Source: Achromobacter deleyi
Lineage (GTDB): Bacteria > Pseudomonadota > Gammaproteobacteria > Burkholderiales > Burkholderiaceae_B
Length of the DNA: 64,000 bases
Direction: 5' to 3'
Assembly: GCF_902859705.1 (NCBI RefSeq)
Contig: NZ_CADIJO010000016.1
Span: forward strand, 62,001 to 126,000
Shown piece after piece: positions 53,649 through 63,084 of the stretch. Both the position numbers and the translations under genes were made by a program. The notes beneath the pieces were generated by a model, which was given only the letters and a program-made list of their open reading frames with translations, was not told the DNA's origin and searched no databases. Numbering within the stretch: position 1 is the stretch's first letter; every line of letters begins with the position of its first letter.

Positions 53649-54524
53649 CTAGACGGATGCCGCGCGGGCGCGGGCCCGGGCCTTCGCCATGGCATCGCGA
53701 TCAGCCTTGCGCAGGCGTCCCTTGGACGACAGGCGCATCAGCGTGCCCAACGCGACCATCAGGCCGATCACTTCGACCAGCGCGGCCGGTATCCACATGG
53801 TCAGGCCGCCGATGGTCTGGTCGGTTTGCGCGGACATCGCAATCGCACGGCCGCACAATTCGAACAAGGGATAGATATCGCTTTCCGTGAAGGCGATGAC
53901 CGCCCCCGCCACCATCTGCGGCAGCATGGTCAGGATGGGAGAAATGACGCGGCCGCCCGGCGTCATCGCGGCAGGCGGACTGGGGCGGCGGTCCAGGATC
54001 AGGTTCCAGTACATGAAGCCGCTGATCACCACGGACCAGTTCATCACGCGGTACAGGCGCCAGTCGAGCATGGAATAGAACTGCACCGACGGAATCAGCC
54101 AGACCAGCACCAGGAACACGAACAGGGTCGGCACGAAAATCTTGTGGGTCAGCACCGTGACGGTGGCGCGGCCCGCGCCCGTGCGCAGGAAATCACGCAA
54201 CCGCAGGCGCCAGGACATCGGCAGCCCTGCCCGCATGACCTGTCCGGGAAACGCCGCCATGACCAGCAACGGCCCCAGGTGGTGCAACACCAGGTGCTGG
54301 ATGCGGTGGATGAAGAACATGCGCTCGGCGTAGTAGTCCAGGCGAGTGTGCATGGACAGGTACAGCAGCACCATGCCCGCCCAGAACAGCACGCGCCGTG
54401 CAGCCGAGACGTGGTGGACGCGTTGACCGCGCACGAACAGCACGATGGCCACCAGGAAGGAGGCCACCAGCGTGGGAGAGAACTCCCAGGGTATGAGCCA
54501 TTCGAGACTGTCCATGCGTGTCAT
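53649..54524 (-). CDS. CtaG-like cytochrome oxidase assembly membrane protein
   Basis: An inner-membrane protein of 291 residues with about seven segments: FSPTLVASFLVAIVLFVRGQ, LYLSMHTRLDYYAERMFFIH, LVLHHLGPLLVMAAFPGQVM, then FVFLVLVWLIPSVQFYSML. The HRIQHLVLHHLGP region is typical of the CtaG_Caa3 family, involved in cytochrome c oxidase assembly. An alternative ATG is at 54515. No oxidase genes are adjacent. Confidence 0.85.
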   Translation of the reverse strand: MTRMDSLEWLIPWEFSPTLVASFLVAIVLFVRGQRVHHVSAARRVLFWAGMVLLYLSMHTRLDYYAERMFFIHRIQHLVLHHLGPLLVMAAFPGQVMRAGLPMSWRLRLRDFLRTGAGRATVTVLTHKIFVPTLFVFLVLVWLIPSVQFYSMLDWRLYRVMNWSVVISGFMYWNLILDRRPSPPAAMTPGGRVISPILTMLPQMVAGAVIAFTESDIYPLFELCGRAIAMSAQTDQTIGGLTMWIPAALVEVIGLMVALGTLMRLSSKGRLRKADRDAMAKARARARAASV

Positions 54525-54610
54525 CCGGAAATTGCCGGCGGGGGGAGCCGCCTGGGCCTAAAACGCGCAACCGGGTCGATTGTAGTAGACCCGGGCGGCC
54601 CCCGTCCGGC

Positions 54611-55717
54611 TCAGAAGCGGTGCGAAATCCCCGTGCCAAAACGCGACGTGTGGGAATGGCCCGGATCGAACTGGTTATCCAGGGTGTAGTTGGACGTGTA
54701 GCCGGCGAACGCATAGAGCGTGGTGCGCGGCGACAGGTCGTAGGTGTATCCCAGCGTCACCAGCTGCGCGTTGCGCGCCTTCGCGCCGTCGTCCCATTTC
54801 CAGTCGGGGTTGGCCAGCGACCACTGCACCACCACGGCGCCATGCCCGACCGGCACGCTGGCGCCCAGCAGCCAGGCGTTGACCGTGCCGCCGCGCGCGA
54901 ACGCCGCCGGCCCCAGGTTCTGGCCCAGGTTGTCGGGATCGCCGCCGTCCAGGCCGACATAGCCATTGCGCTGGCGCGACCAGGCCAGCGATACCTTGAC
55001 GACCTCGAAGTCGTAGGACGCGCCCAGCTGCACGGCCTGGGGCCGCCCGCTGTTGCCGGCCGGCGGTTCGGCCAGGCGCATCTGGTCCCAGGTCGCAACC
55101 GCCAGAAGCGGACCGTCCTCGTACTTCAGGCCCAGGCTGATCGCCCGGTTGTTGGCGGCGGTCTGGAAGCGGTCGCGGCCGTCGGCGTCGAACGAATAGC
55201 CGATGCCCGCCTGGAAACCCTGCCAGGTCGGCGTGTAGTAATTGACCAGGTTGCTGAACTGGTAGTTGTCGGACGCCTTGAAGGTGGCGCCCATGCCCAT
55301 TTCCTTCCAGGAAGCGAGTTCCAGCGCATTGCCGTAGGTCTTGCCGACGGTGTACTGGCGGCCCAGGCGCAGATCGCCATAGGCCTCGTGTGCCAGCCCG
55401 ACCCAGGCGCCATAGTTGAACAGGCGGTCGTCGTCGGCGCGCTTGCCGCTGGATGGGTCGAAGCCGCTTTCCAGCTGGAAGCGCGTGCTCCAGCCGTCGC
55501 CCAGGTCTTCGCTGCCGCGCAGGCCCCAGAGGGAATCGGTCAGTCCGCCATTGAGCAGGCCGCTGTGGCTGCCCTGGCCCGACGTGTGCGTGGTGGCGAT
55601 GCCCGCATCGACCACGCCATACAGCTGTACGCCGGGGCCATCGCCCCCCGCGTACGCCATCAAGGGAAACCCTGCCGCGCCCGCCATCAGCGTCTTGGCA
55701 ACAGTCGTGATTTTCAT
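54611..55717 (-). CDS. Gram-negative porin
   Basis: Outer-membrane trimeric porin for small solutes. It has 368 residues with a signal peptide (VAKTLMAGAAGFPLMAYA), starting mature at about GGDGPGVQLYGVVDAGIATT. Alternating beta strands include WGLRGSEDLGDGWSTRFQLE and YSFDADGRDRFQ, and the chain ends in Phe (FGTGISHRF), as needed for Bam assembly. It is typical of betaproteobacterial OmpC-like porins. It lies downstream of mgtA on the same strand. Confidence 0.94.
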   Translation of the reverse strand: MKITTVAKTLMAGAAGFPLMAYAGGDGPGVQLYGVVDAGIATTHTSGQGSHSGLLNGGLTDSLWGLRGSEDLGDGWSTRFQLESGFDPSSGKRADDDRLFNYGAWVGLAHEAYGDLRLGRQYTVGKTYGNALELASWKEMGMGATFKASDNYQFSNLVNYYTPTWQGFQAGIGYSFDADGRDRFQTAANNRAISLGLKYEDGPLLAVATWDQMRLAEPPAGNSGRPQAVQLGASYDFEVVKVSLAWSRQRNGYVGLDGGDPDNLGQNLGPAAFARGGTVNAWLLGASVPVGHGAVVVQWSLANPDWKWDDGAKARNAQLVTLGYTYDLSPRTTLYAFAGYTSNYTLDNQFDPGHSHTSRFGTGISHRF

Positions 55718-55774
55718 AGCTATCTCCTGAGTGCGCGGCGGGCGCCCTGCCCGCCGCCAGGTGGTTCGGTTTGA

Positions 55775-58576
55775 CTATTGCCAGCCGTAGCGGCGGACCC
55801 AGATGCCCTTGAGCAGTTGCGTCAGGACGCAGTAGCTCAACAGGATCCCTGCCAGCCACGGGAAGTAGGACCAGGGCAGCGCCTGCAGCTGAAAGTACCC
55901 CGCCAGCGGCGAGAACGGCAGGAACAGCCCCAGCCCGACGACCATGGCCGTCATGGCCATCAGGGGCCAGGCGGCACGGCTTTGCAGGAACGGGATCTTG
56001 CGTGTGCGGATCATATGCACGATGAGCGTCTGCGACAACAGTCCTTCGACGAACCAGCCCGACTGGAACAACGTCTGGTGCTCAGGCGCATTGGCCTGGA
56101 AGACGTACCACATGAGTGCGTACGTGGCGATGTCGAAAATGGAACTGATGGGGCCGAAGAACACCATGAAACGGCCCAGGCCGGCCGGGTCCCATTGCTG
56201 CGGCTTTTTCAGGAGCTCTTCGTCGACATTGTCGAACGGAATCGCCGTCTGGGATATGTCGTACATCAAATTCTGCAGCAGCAGGTGGATCGGCAGCATC
56301 GGCAGGAACGGCAGGAAGGCGCTGGCCACCAGCACCGAGAAGACATTGCCGAAATTCGAGCTGGCGGTCATCTTCAGGTACTTGAGCATGTTGCAGAAGG
56401 TCTTGCGGCCTTCGATCACGCCATCCTCCAGCACCATCAGGCTTTTTTCCAGCAGGATGATGTCGGCGGCTTCCTTCGAAATATCGACCGCCGAGTCCAC
56501 CGAGATGCCCACGTCGGCAGCCCGCAGGGCCGGCGCGTCGTTGATGCCGTCGCCCATGAAGCCCACGGTATTGCCCTGGGTCCGCAGCATATGGACGATG
56601 CGCTCCTTGTGCGCCGGGGTCAGGCGGGCGAAGACGTTGGCCTCGCGCACGGCCAGGGCCAGCTGGGTATCGTCCATGGCCTCGATCTGGTCGCCCAGGT
56701 AGACCTTGCGAACTTCGAACCCCACTTCGCGGCACACTTTCTGCGTCACCAGTTCGACGTCGCCGGTCAGCACCTTCACTTCGATGCCGGAATCGCGCAG
56801 CGCGGCCAGCGCCGGACCCGTGGATTCCTTGGGGGGATCCAGGAAGGCGATATAGCCCACCAGCACCAGGTCGGATTCATCGGCCACGCCATAGGCTTGC
56901 TGCGTGGGCGGCAGTTCGCGCACGCCCACCGCAATGACCCGCAACCCGTCGCGGTTCAGGTCGGCAGTGACCCGGCGAATGTCCGCGCGCCGCGCGTCCG
57001 TCAGCAGGTGCACGTCGTTGCCCACGCGCAAGCGGGTGCAGACCGACAGCATTTCCTCCAGCGCGCCCTTGCAGATCAGCTCGTGGTGTTCGCGGCCGTT
57101 TTCGGTTTCGCTGACCACCACCGACATGCGGCGGCGCGAGAAATCGAACGGAATCTCGTCGATCTTGCGATAGCGCGCGGCCAGGTCCAGCTTGCGCTCG
57201 ACCTCGGCATGGCGCAGCACGGCGACATCCAGCAGATTCTTCAGGCCGGTCTGGTAGTAGCTGTTCAGGTAGGCATAGGCCAGCACGTCGTCGCTGGTGG
57301 CGCCATACACATCGGTGTGGCGCTCGAGCACGATGCGGTCCTGCGTCAGCGTGCCGGTCTTGTCGGTGCACAGCACGTTCATGGCGCCCAGGTTCTGGAT
57401 GGCATCCAGCCGCTTGACCACCACCTTGCGCCGCGACATCCGTACCGCCCCCTTGGCCAGGGTGGCCGTGACGATCATGGGCAGCATTTCCGGGGTCAGG
57501 CCCACGGCGATCGCCAGCGCGAACAGCAGCGCTTCCAGCCAGTCTCCCTTGGTGAAGCCGTTGATCAGCAGCACGATCGGCGCCATCACCAGCATGAAGC
57601 GGATCAGCACCCAGCTCACGCGGTTGATGCCCTGCTGGAACTGCGTGGGCAGGCGCGAGGTCTGCGTCACGCGGCCCGCCAACTGGCCAAAATAGGTGCC
57701 GGCGCCAGTCGCCACCACCAGGGCGCTGCCGGACCCGCTGACGACATTGGTGCCCATGAAGGCCATGTTCTCGAGTTCGAGCGCGTTGGCGGTGTCGACA
57801 CGCTGCACGGCGTACTTTTCGACCGGCAGCGATTCACCGGTCAAGGCCGCCTGCGCGATGAACAGGTCCTTGGCGCCCAGGATGCGGCAGTCGGCCGGGA
57901 TCATGTCGCCCGCGGACAGCAGCACCACGTCGCCTGGCACCAGTTCGGCCAGCGGCACTTCGATCTGGCGCGAACCGGATGCGTGCAGCGTGGCGCCGAA
58001 AAAGCGCCGGGCATCGCCCTCGGCCATGCCGGCCGCGTCGCTGCGCAACACGGTGGCCGTGTTCTGCACCATCGCCTTCAGGGTTTCGGCAGCGCGATTC
58101 GAGCGCCGTTCCTGCACAAAGCGCAGCAACGTCGAGATCACCACCATCGAGCCGATGATGATGACGCCCTTCCAGGACTGGTCATCGGGTTCGGCCATGT
58201 AGACGTCGGTGACCCAGGAGAGGCTGGCCAGGCCCGTCAGGAGCAGGTTGAAGGGATTGCGGAAGGATTGCCACAGGTGGGCATACCAGGTCAGCGGCTT
58301 TTCGTGATCGACCTCGTTGGCGCCGTAGCGCGCCCGGGCCTCGTCGGCCTGGACTTCCGACAGGCCGCCCCGGCCACTGCGAAACAGGGAAAAAAGCGCA
58401 TCGAAGTCCATGCGGGACACATCCAGCATGCGGCGGTTGGCACGACGCGACGCGTCGGAGGCGGTAGCGGCCACCGCCTGGCCGGTGCCTTCAAGCATGG
58501 GGGAACGCCGGAAGTGGCGCCCCGACCGCCGCAGCCCGGCGGCGGAAGAGAAAAAGGTCTTGAGGAATTTAAACAT
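55775..58576 (-). CDS. mgtA: Magnesium-translocating P-type ATPase
   Basis: P3B-type ATPase importing Mg2+. It has 933 residues: basic amphipathic start (MFKFLKTFFSSAAGLRRSGR), TGESLPVEKYAV, DKTGTLTQDRIVLERHTDVY, KVLTGDVELVTQKVCREVGF and GFMGDGINDAPALRAADVGI, with ten membrane segments expected. The long leader (58577-58998) holds a short reading frame and hairpins that may sense Mg2+. A 1070-codon frame on the other strand is a shadow. Confidence 0.96.
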   Translation of the reverse strand: MFKFLKTFFSSAAGLRRSGRHFRRSPMLEGTGQAVAATASDASRRANRRMLDVSRMDFDALFSLFRSGRGGLSEVQADEARARYGANEVDHEKPLTWYAHLWQSFRNPFNLLLTGLASLSWVTDVYMAEPDDQSWKGVIIIGSMVVISTLLRFVQERRSNRAAETLKAMVQNTATVLRSDAAGMAEGDARRFFGATLHASGSRQIEVPLAELVPGDVVLLSAGDMIPADCRILGAKDLFIAQAALTGESLPVEKYAVQRVDTANALELENMAFMGTNVVSGSGSALVVATGAGTYFGQLAGRVTQTSRLPTQFQQGINRVSWVLIRFMLVMAPIVLLINGFTKGDWLEALLFALAIAVGLTPEMLPMIVTATLAKGAVRMSRRKVVVKRLDAIQNLGAMNVLCTDKTGTLTQDRIVLERHTDVYGATSDDVLAYAYLNSYYQTGLKNLLDVAVLRHAEVERKLDLAARYRKIDEIPFDFSRRRMSVVVSETENGREHHELICKGALEEMLSVCTRLRVGNDVHLLTDARRADIRRVTADLNRDGLRVIAVGVRELPPTQQAYGVADESDLVLVGYIAFLDPPKESTGPALAALRDSGIEVKVLTGDVELVTQKVCREVGFEVRKVYLGDQIEAMDDTQLALAVREANVFARLTPAHKERIVHMLRTQGNTVGFMGDGINDAPALRAADVGISVDSAVDISKEAADIILLEKSLMVLEDGVIEGRKTFCNMLKYLKMTASSNFGNVFSVLVASAFLPFLPMLPIHLLLQNLMYDISQTAIPFDNVDEELLKKPQQWDPAGLGRFMVFFGPISSIFDIATYALMWYVFQANAPEHQTLFQSGWFVEGLLSQTLIVHMIRTRKIPFLQSRAAWPLMAMTAMVVGLGLFLPFSPLAGYFQLQALPWSYFPWLAGILLSYCVLTQLLKGIWVRRYGWQ

Positions 58577-58825
58577 CGGAGTGCTCGTGTTCTTGGTGTT
58601 GTTCTGGGAGACACGGACGACAGGCAGCCGGGCCGGATCGCAGGCAGCACGGGGCCACGACCTGTGCAAGACAGGCCGAATCCGCCACGTACAGGCGTGC
58701 GCAGGCACCGGGGCGATGTTGCCGGTGTCCGGATCGCGTCGATGGGCGCGCCGGGAGTGCGTGAAGCGGAACGGGAAACTAGCGGAAGAACCGGGGCCGG
58801 CGGAACGGGCGCGCGCGGGGCGGGC

Positions 58826-58881
58826 CTGGCCGGAGGTTCAGGGCTGCGGATTCCGTACGGACCGGGAGACTATCCGGCCAG
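58826..58881 (-). promoter_or_regulatory. Hairpins in the mgtA leader
   Basis: CTGGCCGGA (58826-58834) and TCCGGCCAG (58873-58881) are perfect complements; the palindrome TCCGTACGGA (58852-58861) lies within the loop. They occur between the leader peptide and mgtA, where alternative folding could set expression. Confidence 0.5.
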
Positions 58882-58904
58882 TCGGCTCGCAAGGAGAGGA
58901 CAGG

Positions 58905-58970
58905 TCAGACAGGCAAGCGGGCGCCACGCACGTGGCGCAATCGAGGCTCGGGGTCTATGGCACTGGGCAT
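58905..58970 (-). CDS. Candidate leader peptide of mgtA (21 aa, Asp-Pro-Glu-Pro)
   Basis: ATG 58970 with AGGAGAGACC directly upstream, TGA ending at 58905. The peptide starts MPSAIDPEPRLRHVRGAR, so acidic residues alternate with prolines at positions 6-9. In enterobacterial MgtL such a stretch makes the ribosome unstable at low Mg2+ and raises mgtA expression. The hairpin GCGCCACG-TG-CGTGGCGC overlaps codons 11-17. Function here is inference from position and motif. Confidence 0.55.
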   Translation of the reverse strand: MPSAIDPEPRLRHVRGARLPV

Positions 58971-58998
58971 GGTCTCTCCTGGGTGAATAGGGGCGGAT

Positions 58999-59331
58999 TC
59001 AGGCCGCCAGCGGTTGGGCGCCGAAATGCACGTGGCGCACGGCGGGGTTGGCGCTCAGGCGACGGGCCTGCGACATCAGCTCGCCGCGCAGTTCGGGCGG
59101 GCAATTGACGGTGATGCAGGCCGAGGCCATGCCGGGGTCGGTGCCCTGGTCGATCTGCACCTGCGAAACGTCGAGTCCGGCGGCGCTGAAATCCAGGCAG
59201 ATCTGCTTGCGCAGGGCGCCCAGCTCGTCGCGCGGACAGATGACCGTCAGGCGCGAGGTGCCGCGGCGGCGGCCCAGGGCGGTGGCACGGTCTACGCCTG
59301 CGCGGCGCAGGAACAAGTCGAAGAAACGCAT
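58999..59331 (-). CDS. Small ACT-like protein (MgtC C-terminal-domain-like)
   Basis: A 110-residue soluble protein: RFFDLFLRRAGVDRATALGR, then SRLTVICPRDELGALRKQIC, LDFSAAGLDVSQVQIDQGTD and a final strand. The pattern resembles the ACT-like C-terminal domain of MgtC/SapB proteins, but the membrane part is absent. GGAGG lies before ATG 59331. It lies directly upstream of the mgtA leader, as mgtC precedes mgtB in Salmonella. The link to MgtC is inference. Confidence 0.6.
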   Translation of the reverse strand: MRFFDLFLRRAGVDRATALGRRRGTSRLTVICPRDELGALRKQICLDFSAAGLDVSQVQIDQGTDPGMASACITVNCPPELRGELMSQARRLSANPAVRHVHFGAQPLAA

Positions 59332-59786
59332 AACGACCTCCATTGCAAAATGGGGAGCGGTATCGTGGATACGCGCGCACACACGCACGGCGCTGGGCGG
59401 GCGGGCACGAAAAAGACGTGCGCGAACGCTGGCGCTGCGACTAGCGGCGGTTCTGGCGGATGATGTTGGGGGAGAATCCCGGCAAGCCGTGGGCTTGCGC
59501 TGCCGCCCCGGATGCTGCCTGGGGCTTGGGATACAACCGCAACCTGTTCAACAGGCTGCGGCAGACGGAGTTCTGCGTGGACCTGTTAAACAGCGACGTC
59601 GATGCAAGATCGACTACTTTCGCCGGAATCGGTATTCACGAAGACTGCTCCTGAGATGGATAACAGCGGAATTTTACGCGGGTTTCCACTGATGGACAAG
59701 GTTTAGGGATAGAAAAGGCCCGCTTTGTGTGAAAAAGGACGCAGACCGCTTGCGGCCTGCAATCCCCCCTGCACCAAGACCTTGCG
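59332..59786. other. 455-bp intergenic region upstream of the small ACT-like gene
   Basis: No gene that I can support. It holds the promoter region of the mgt genes. I looked for an M-box-type Mg2+ riboswitch and saw none. Confidence 0.5.
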
Positions 59787-60791
59787 TCAGGCGTAGAAAT
59801 GCCAGCCCAGGTAGGCCGCGAACAAGGCGTAGAAACCGCCCACCGCGGACAGCGCCGGCACGCTCATGACCGAACGGCGGAAACGCAGCCACAAGAGACT
59901 GATGGACAGCATGGTGAACAGGCCGGCCGCCAACAGCGGGCCATCCAGCAGCCAGGGCGTCATGAAGATGCCCAGCGCGCTGGGAATGGTGGCCTGGATC
60001 ATCATGGCGCCGGAAATGTTGGCCAGCGCCAGGCGTTCCTTGCCCTGGCGCACCCAGATCAGCGCATTCATGATCTCGGGCAGTTCGGTGGCGACGGGCG
60101 CCAGCAGCAAGGCCGCCACGTGCGGCGACGCGCCCATGGCCACGCCCAGCAATTCGATCTGGTTGACGAACACGTGCGAGGCGCCCGCGATCACGACCAG
60201 CGCCAGGATGGTCTGGGTGGCCGCCCAGAACATGGACGGATTGTCATCACGCGGACGCAGCTTGAGCGGCTCCAGGTCTTCGCTGTCGATGGTTTCCTCG
60301 TCGTTGCTCAGTTCGCGCTTGATGTACAGGCCGTAGGTGGCCAGGAACAGGATGCCCAGCCAGGGCTTCCAGGCAAAGGCCAACAGGCCCAGCCCGACCT
60401 TGAAGACGAAGATGCCCATGAACCAGGCCTGGTCGCGGGCCAGCCGGCGCTGGTCCGCGTTGATACAGTTGGCCTGTGCGGGTTGGCCGCGGCGCGCGCG
60501 CCACAGGGCAAAGCCGACGACGGCGTAGGCCAGGGTCGCCAGCACCAGCGGGCCGCCCATGGCGGCGCCGACGCCGATGTCTTTCTGTTCGGGGGTGTCG
60601 CCGAAGACCACGGCCATGAAGGTCACGGCGCTTTCGGGCAAGGCGGTGCCAAAGGCTGCCAGCACGGTGCCGGTGGCGGTGGCGCCCAGATGGAAGCGAT
60701 GTCCGACCCATTCGACGCCATTGACGAAGAATTCGCAGGCGAAATAGATCACTGCCGCGGACAGGAAAAACAGGAAAAGGGTGAGCAACAT
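59787..60791 (-). CDS. Cation exchanger of the CaCA family, likely Mn2+ exporter
   Basis: An inner-membrane protein of 334 residues with the two inverted alpha-repeats of Na+/Ca2+-type exchangers: GTVLAAFGTALPESAVTFMA and APVATELPEIMNALIWVRQG, each with the Pro-Glu ion-binding pair. About ten membrane segments. The leader carries a yybP-ykoY-type riboswitch, which responds to Mn2+, so Mn2+ export is the likely job in vivo. Ca2+ remains possible. Confidence 0.9.
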   Translation of the reverse strand: MLLTLFLFFLSAAVIYFACEFFVNGVEWVGHRFHLGATATGTVLAAFGTALPESAVTFMAVVFGDTPEQKDIGVGAAMGGPLVLATLAYAVVGFALWRARRGQPAQANCINADQRRLARDQAWFMGIFVFKVGLGLLAFAWKPWLGILFLATYGLYIKRELSNDEETIDSEDLEPLKLRPRDDNPSMFWAATQTILALVVIAGASHVFVNQIELLGVAMGASPHVAALLLAPVATELPEIMNALIWVRQGKERLALANISGAMMIQATIPSALGIFMTPWLLDGPLLAAGLFTMLSISLLWLRFRRSVMSVPALSAVGGFYALFAAYLGWHFYA

Positions 60792-60854
60792 ATAGACGCA
60801 GCCGGACGAGCGGAAACCAATTGGCGCGACGCAACGGCTCGCCCGGCTAGGGTG

Positions 60855-61025
60855 AACGCTACGCGGCCAAAGGTCTCGCCTGGCTGATTCGTGCGCGGGC
60901 GGGCCGCGACACGAAGACCGTTAGCGCCATGGAGTTCTGGCAACCGCTACGCGGTACCGAACCACCAAGTCTGTTGACGCTAACTCCTTTGGGGACAAAG
61001 GATGGCTACTCCCCAATGACAGAGC
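60855..61025 (-). ncRNA. yybP-ykoY manganese riboswitch
   Basis: On the minus strand, in order, are the conserved elements GGGGAGTAGCC (near 61004-61014), GTCAACAGACTTGG (60965-60978) and GGCGAGACC (60872-60880), as in yybP-ykoY RNAs, with pairing arms between. It lies in the leader of the exchanger gene at 59787-60791. Class known to bind Mn2+. Ends are approximate. Confidence 0.85.
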
Positions 61026-61167
61026 CGCGATTGTAGCAGCGCCCGCATGACAGTCCAGTGAATCCGCGCGCCGCGGGCGGGAATGCGGCCGCACTGTCGC
61101 ATCGGCGGCACGGCGAGTAAAGTAAATGGCATTCCAGCTTCCCGCCGGCGCCCTGCGCCCATTACCC

Positions 61168-62511
<1,344 letters not shown>

Positions 62512-62539
62512 GGCCGGCCGGGATCGCGACGGCAGAACG

Positions 62540-63013
62540 TCAGAGCGTCAGGCCATCCAGCCAGCCCATGGCCACCCACACGTACACCACCACCATGGCG
62601 ATGGCGAACATGGACACCGTCGCCCCGATCAGGCAGGCCAGGATCGCCACCAGCACCGGGCCCCAGCCCGTCTTGCTGGACGGCGGCAGGCCCGGATTGT
62701 AGAGACGGTCGAATTTCTCGTCGGGCATCAGCGAGAACACCGCGCTTTCGATGAAGCCGTCGATCATGGGGATGAACAGCACGAAGAAGGCGGGGTTGTC
62801 CCACCAGACCGGGTAGTAGCGGAACGCACAGAACAGGCTGACCAGCGCCACGGCCGTCACCAGCCAGGCGTGGCGGCGGCCCAGGTACCACCAGTGCGCC
62901 CCCAGCCAGCCGAACAGGCAGGCCAAGAGGCCGACGGCGACCTTGCCGCGCGGACGGCGGGCGATGGCGGCGGAAATCGAAGAAGAAGCCTCGAGCTGCG
63001 TCATGTCGTTCAA
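62540..63013 (-). CDS. TM2-domain membrane protein
   Basis: A 157-residue protein with a TM2 domain: VGLLACLFGWLGAHWWYLGR, RHAWLVTAVALVSLFCAFRY, followed by two more membrane segments (FFVLFIPMIDGFIESAVF and VAILACLIGATVSMFAIAMV). Function unknown. ATG 63004 is an alternative start. It is inserted between pepP and ubiH on the other strand. Confidence 0.85.
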   Translation of the reverse strand: MNDMTQLEASSSISAAIARRPRGKVAVGLLACLFGWLGAHWWYLGRRHAWLVTAVALVSLFCAFRYYPVWWDNPAFFVLFIPMIDGFIESAVFSLMPDEKFDRLYNPGLPPSSKTGWGPVLVAILACLIGATVSMFAIAMVVVYVWVAMGWLDGLTL

Positions 63014-63084
63014 CCGGTAGAAAGGTCCCTGGCGCCAAGCCGCGCCGGCTGCCCCGGATTGTAGTGGACGGGTAAAATCCGGGC

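Noticed and set aside
55778..58990. 1070-codon open frame on the plus strand
   Set aside because: It is the antisense of mgtA, which has all P-type ATPase motifs; the plus reading has none.
59332..59786. M-box (Mg2+) riboswitch upstream of the mgt genes
   Set aside because: The conserved core of that class could not be found on the minus strand.
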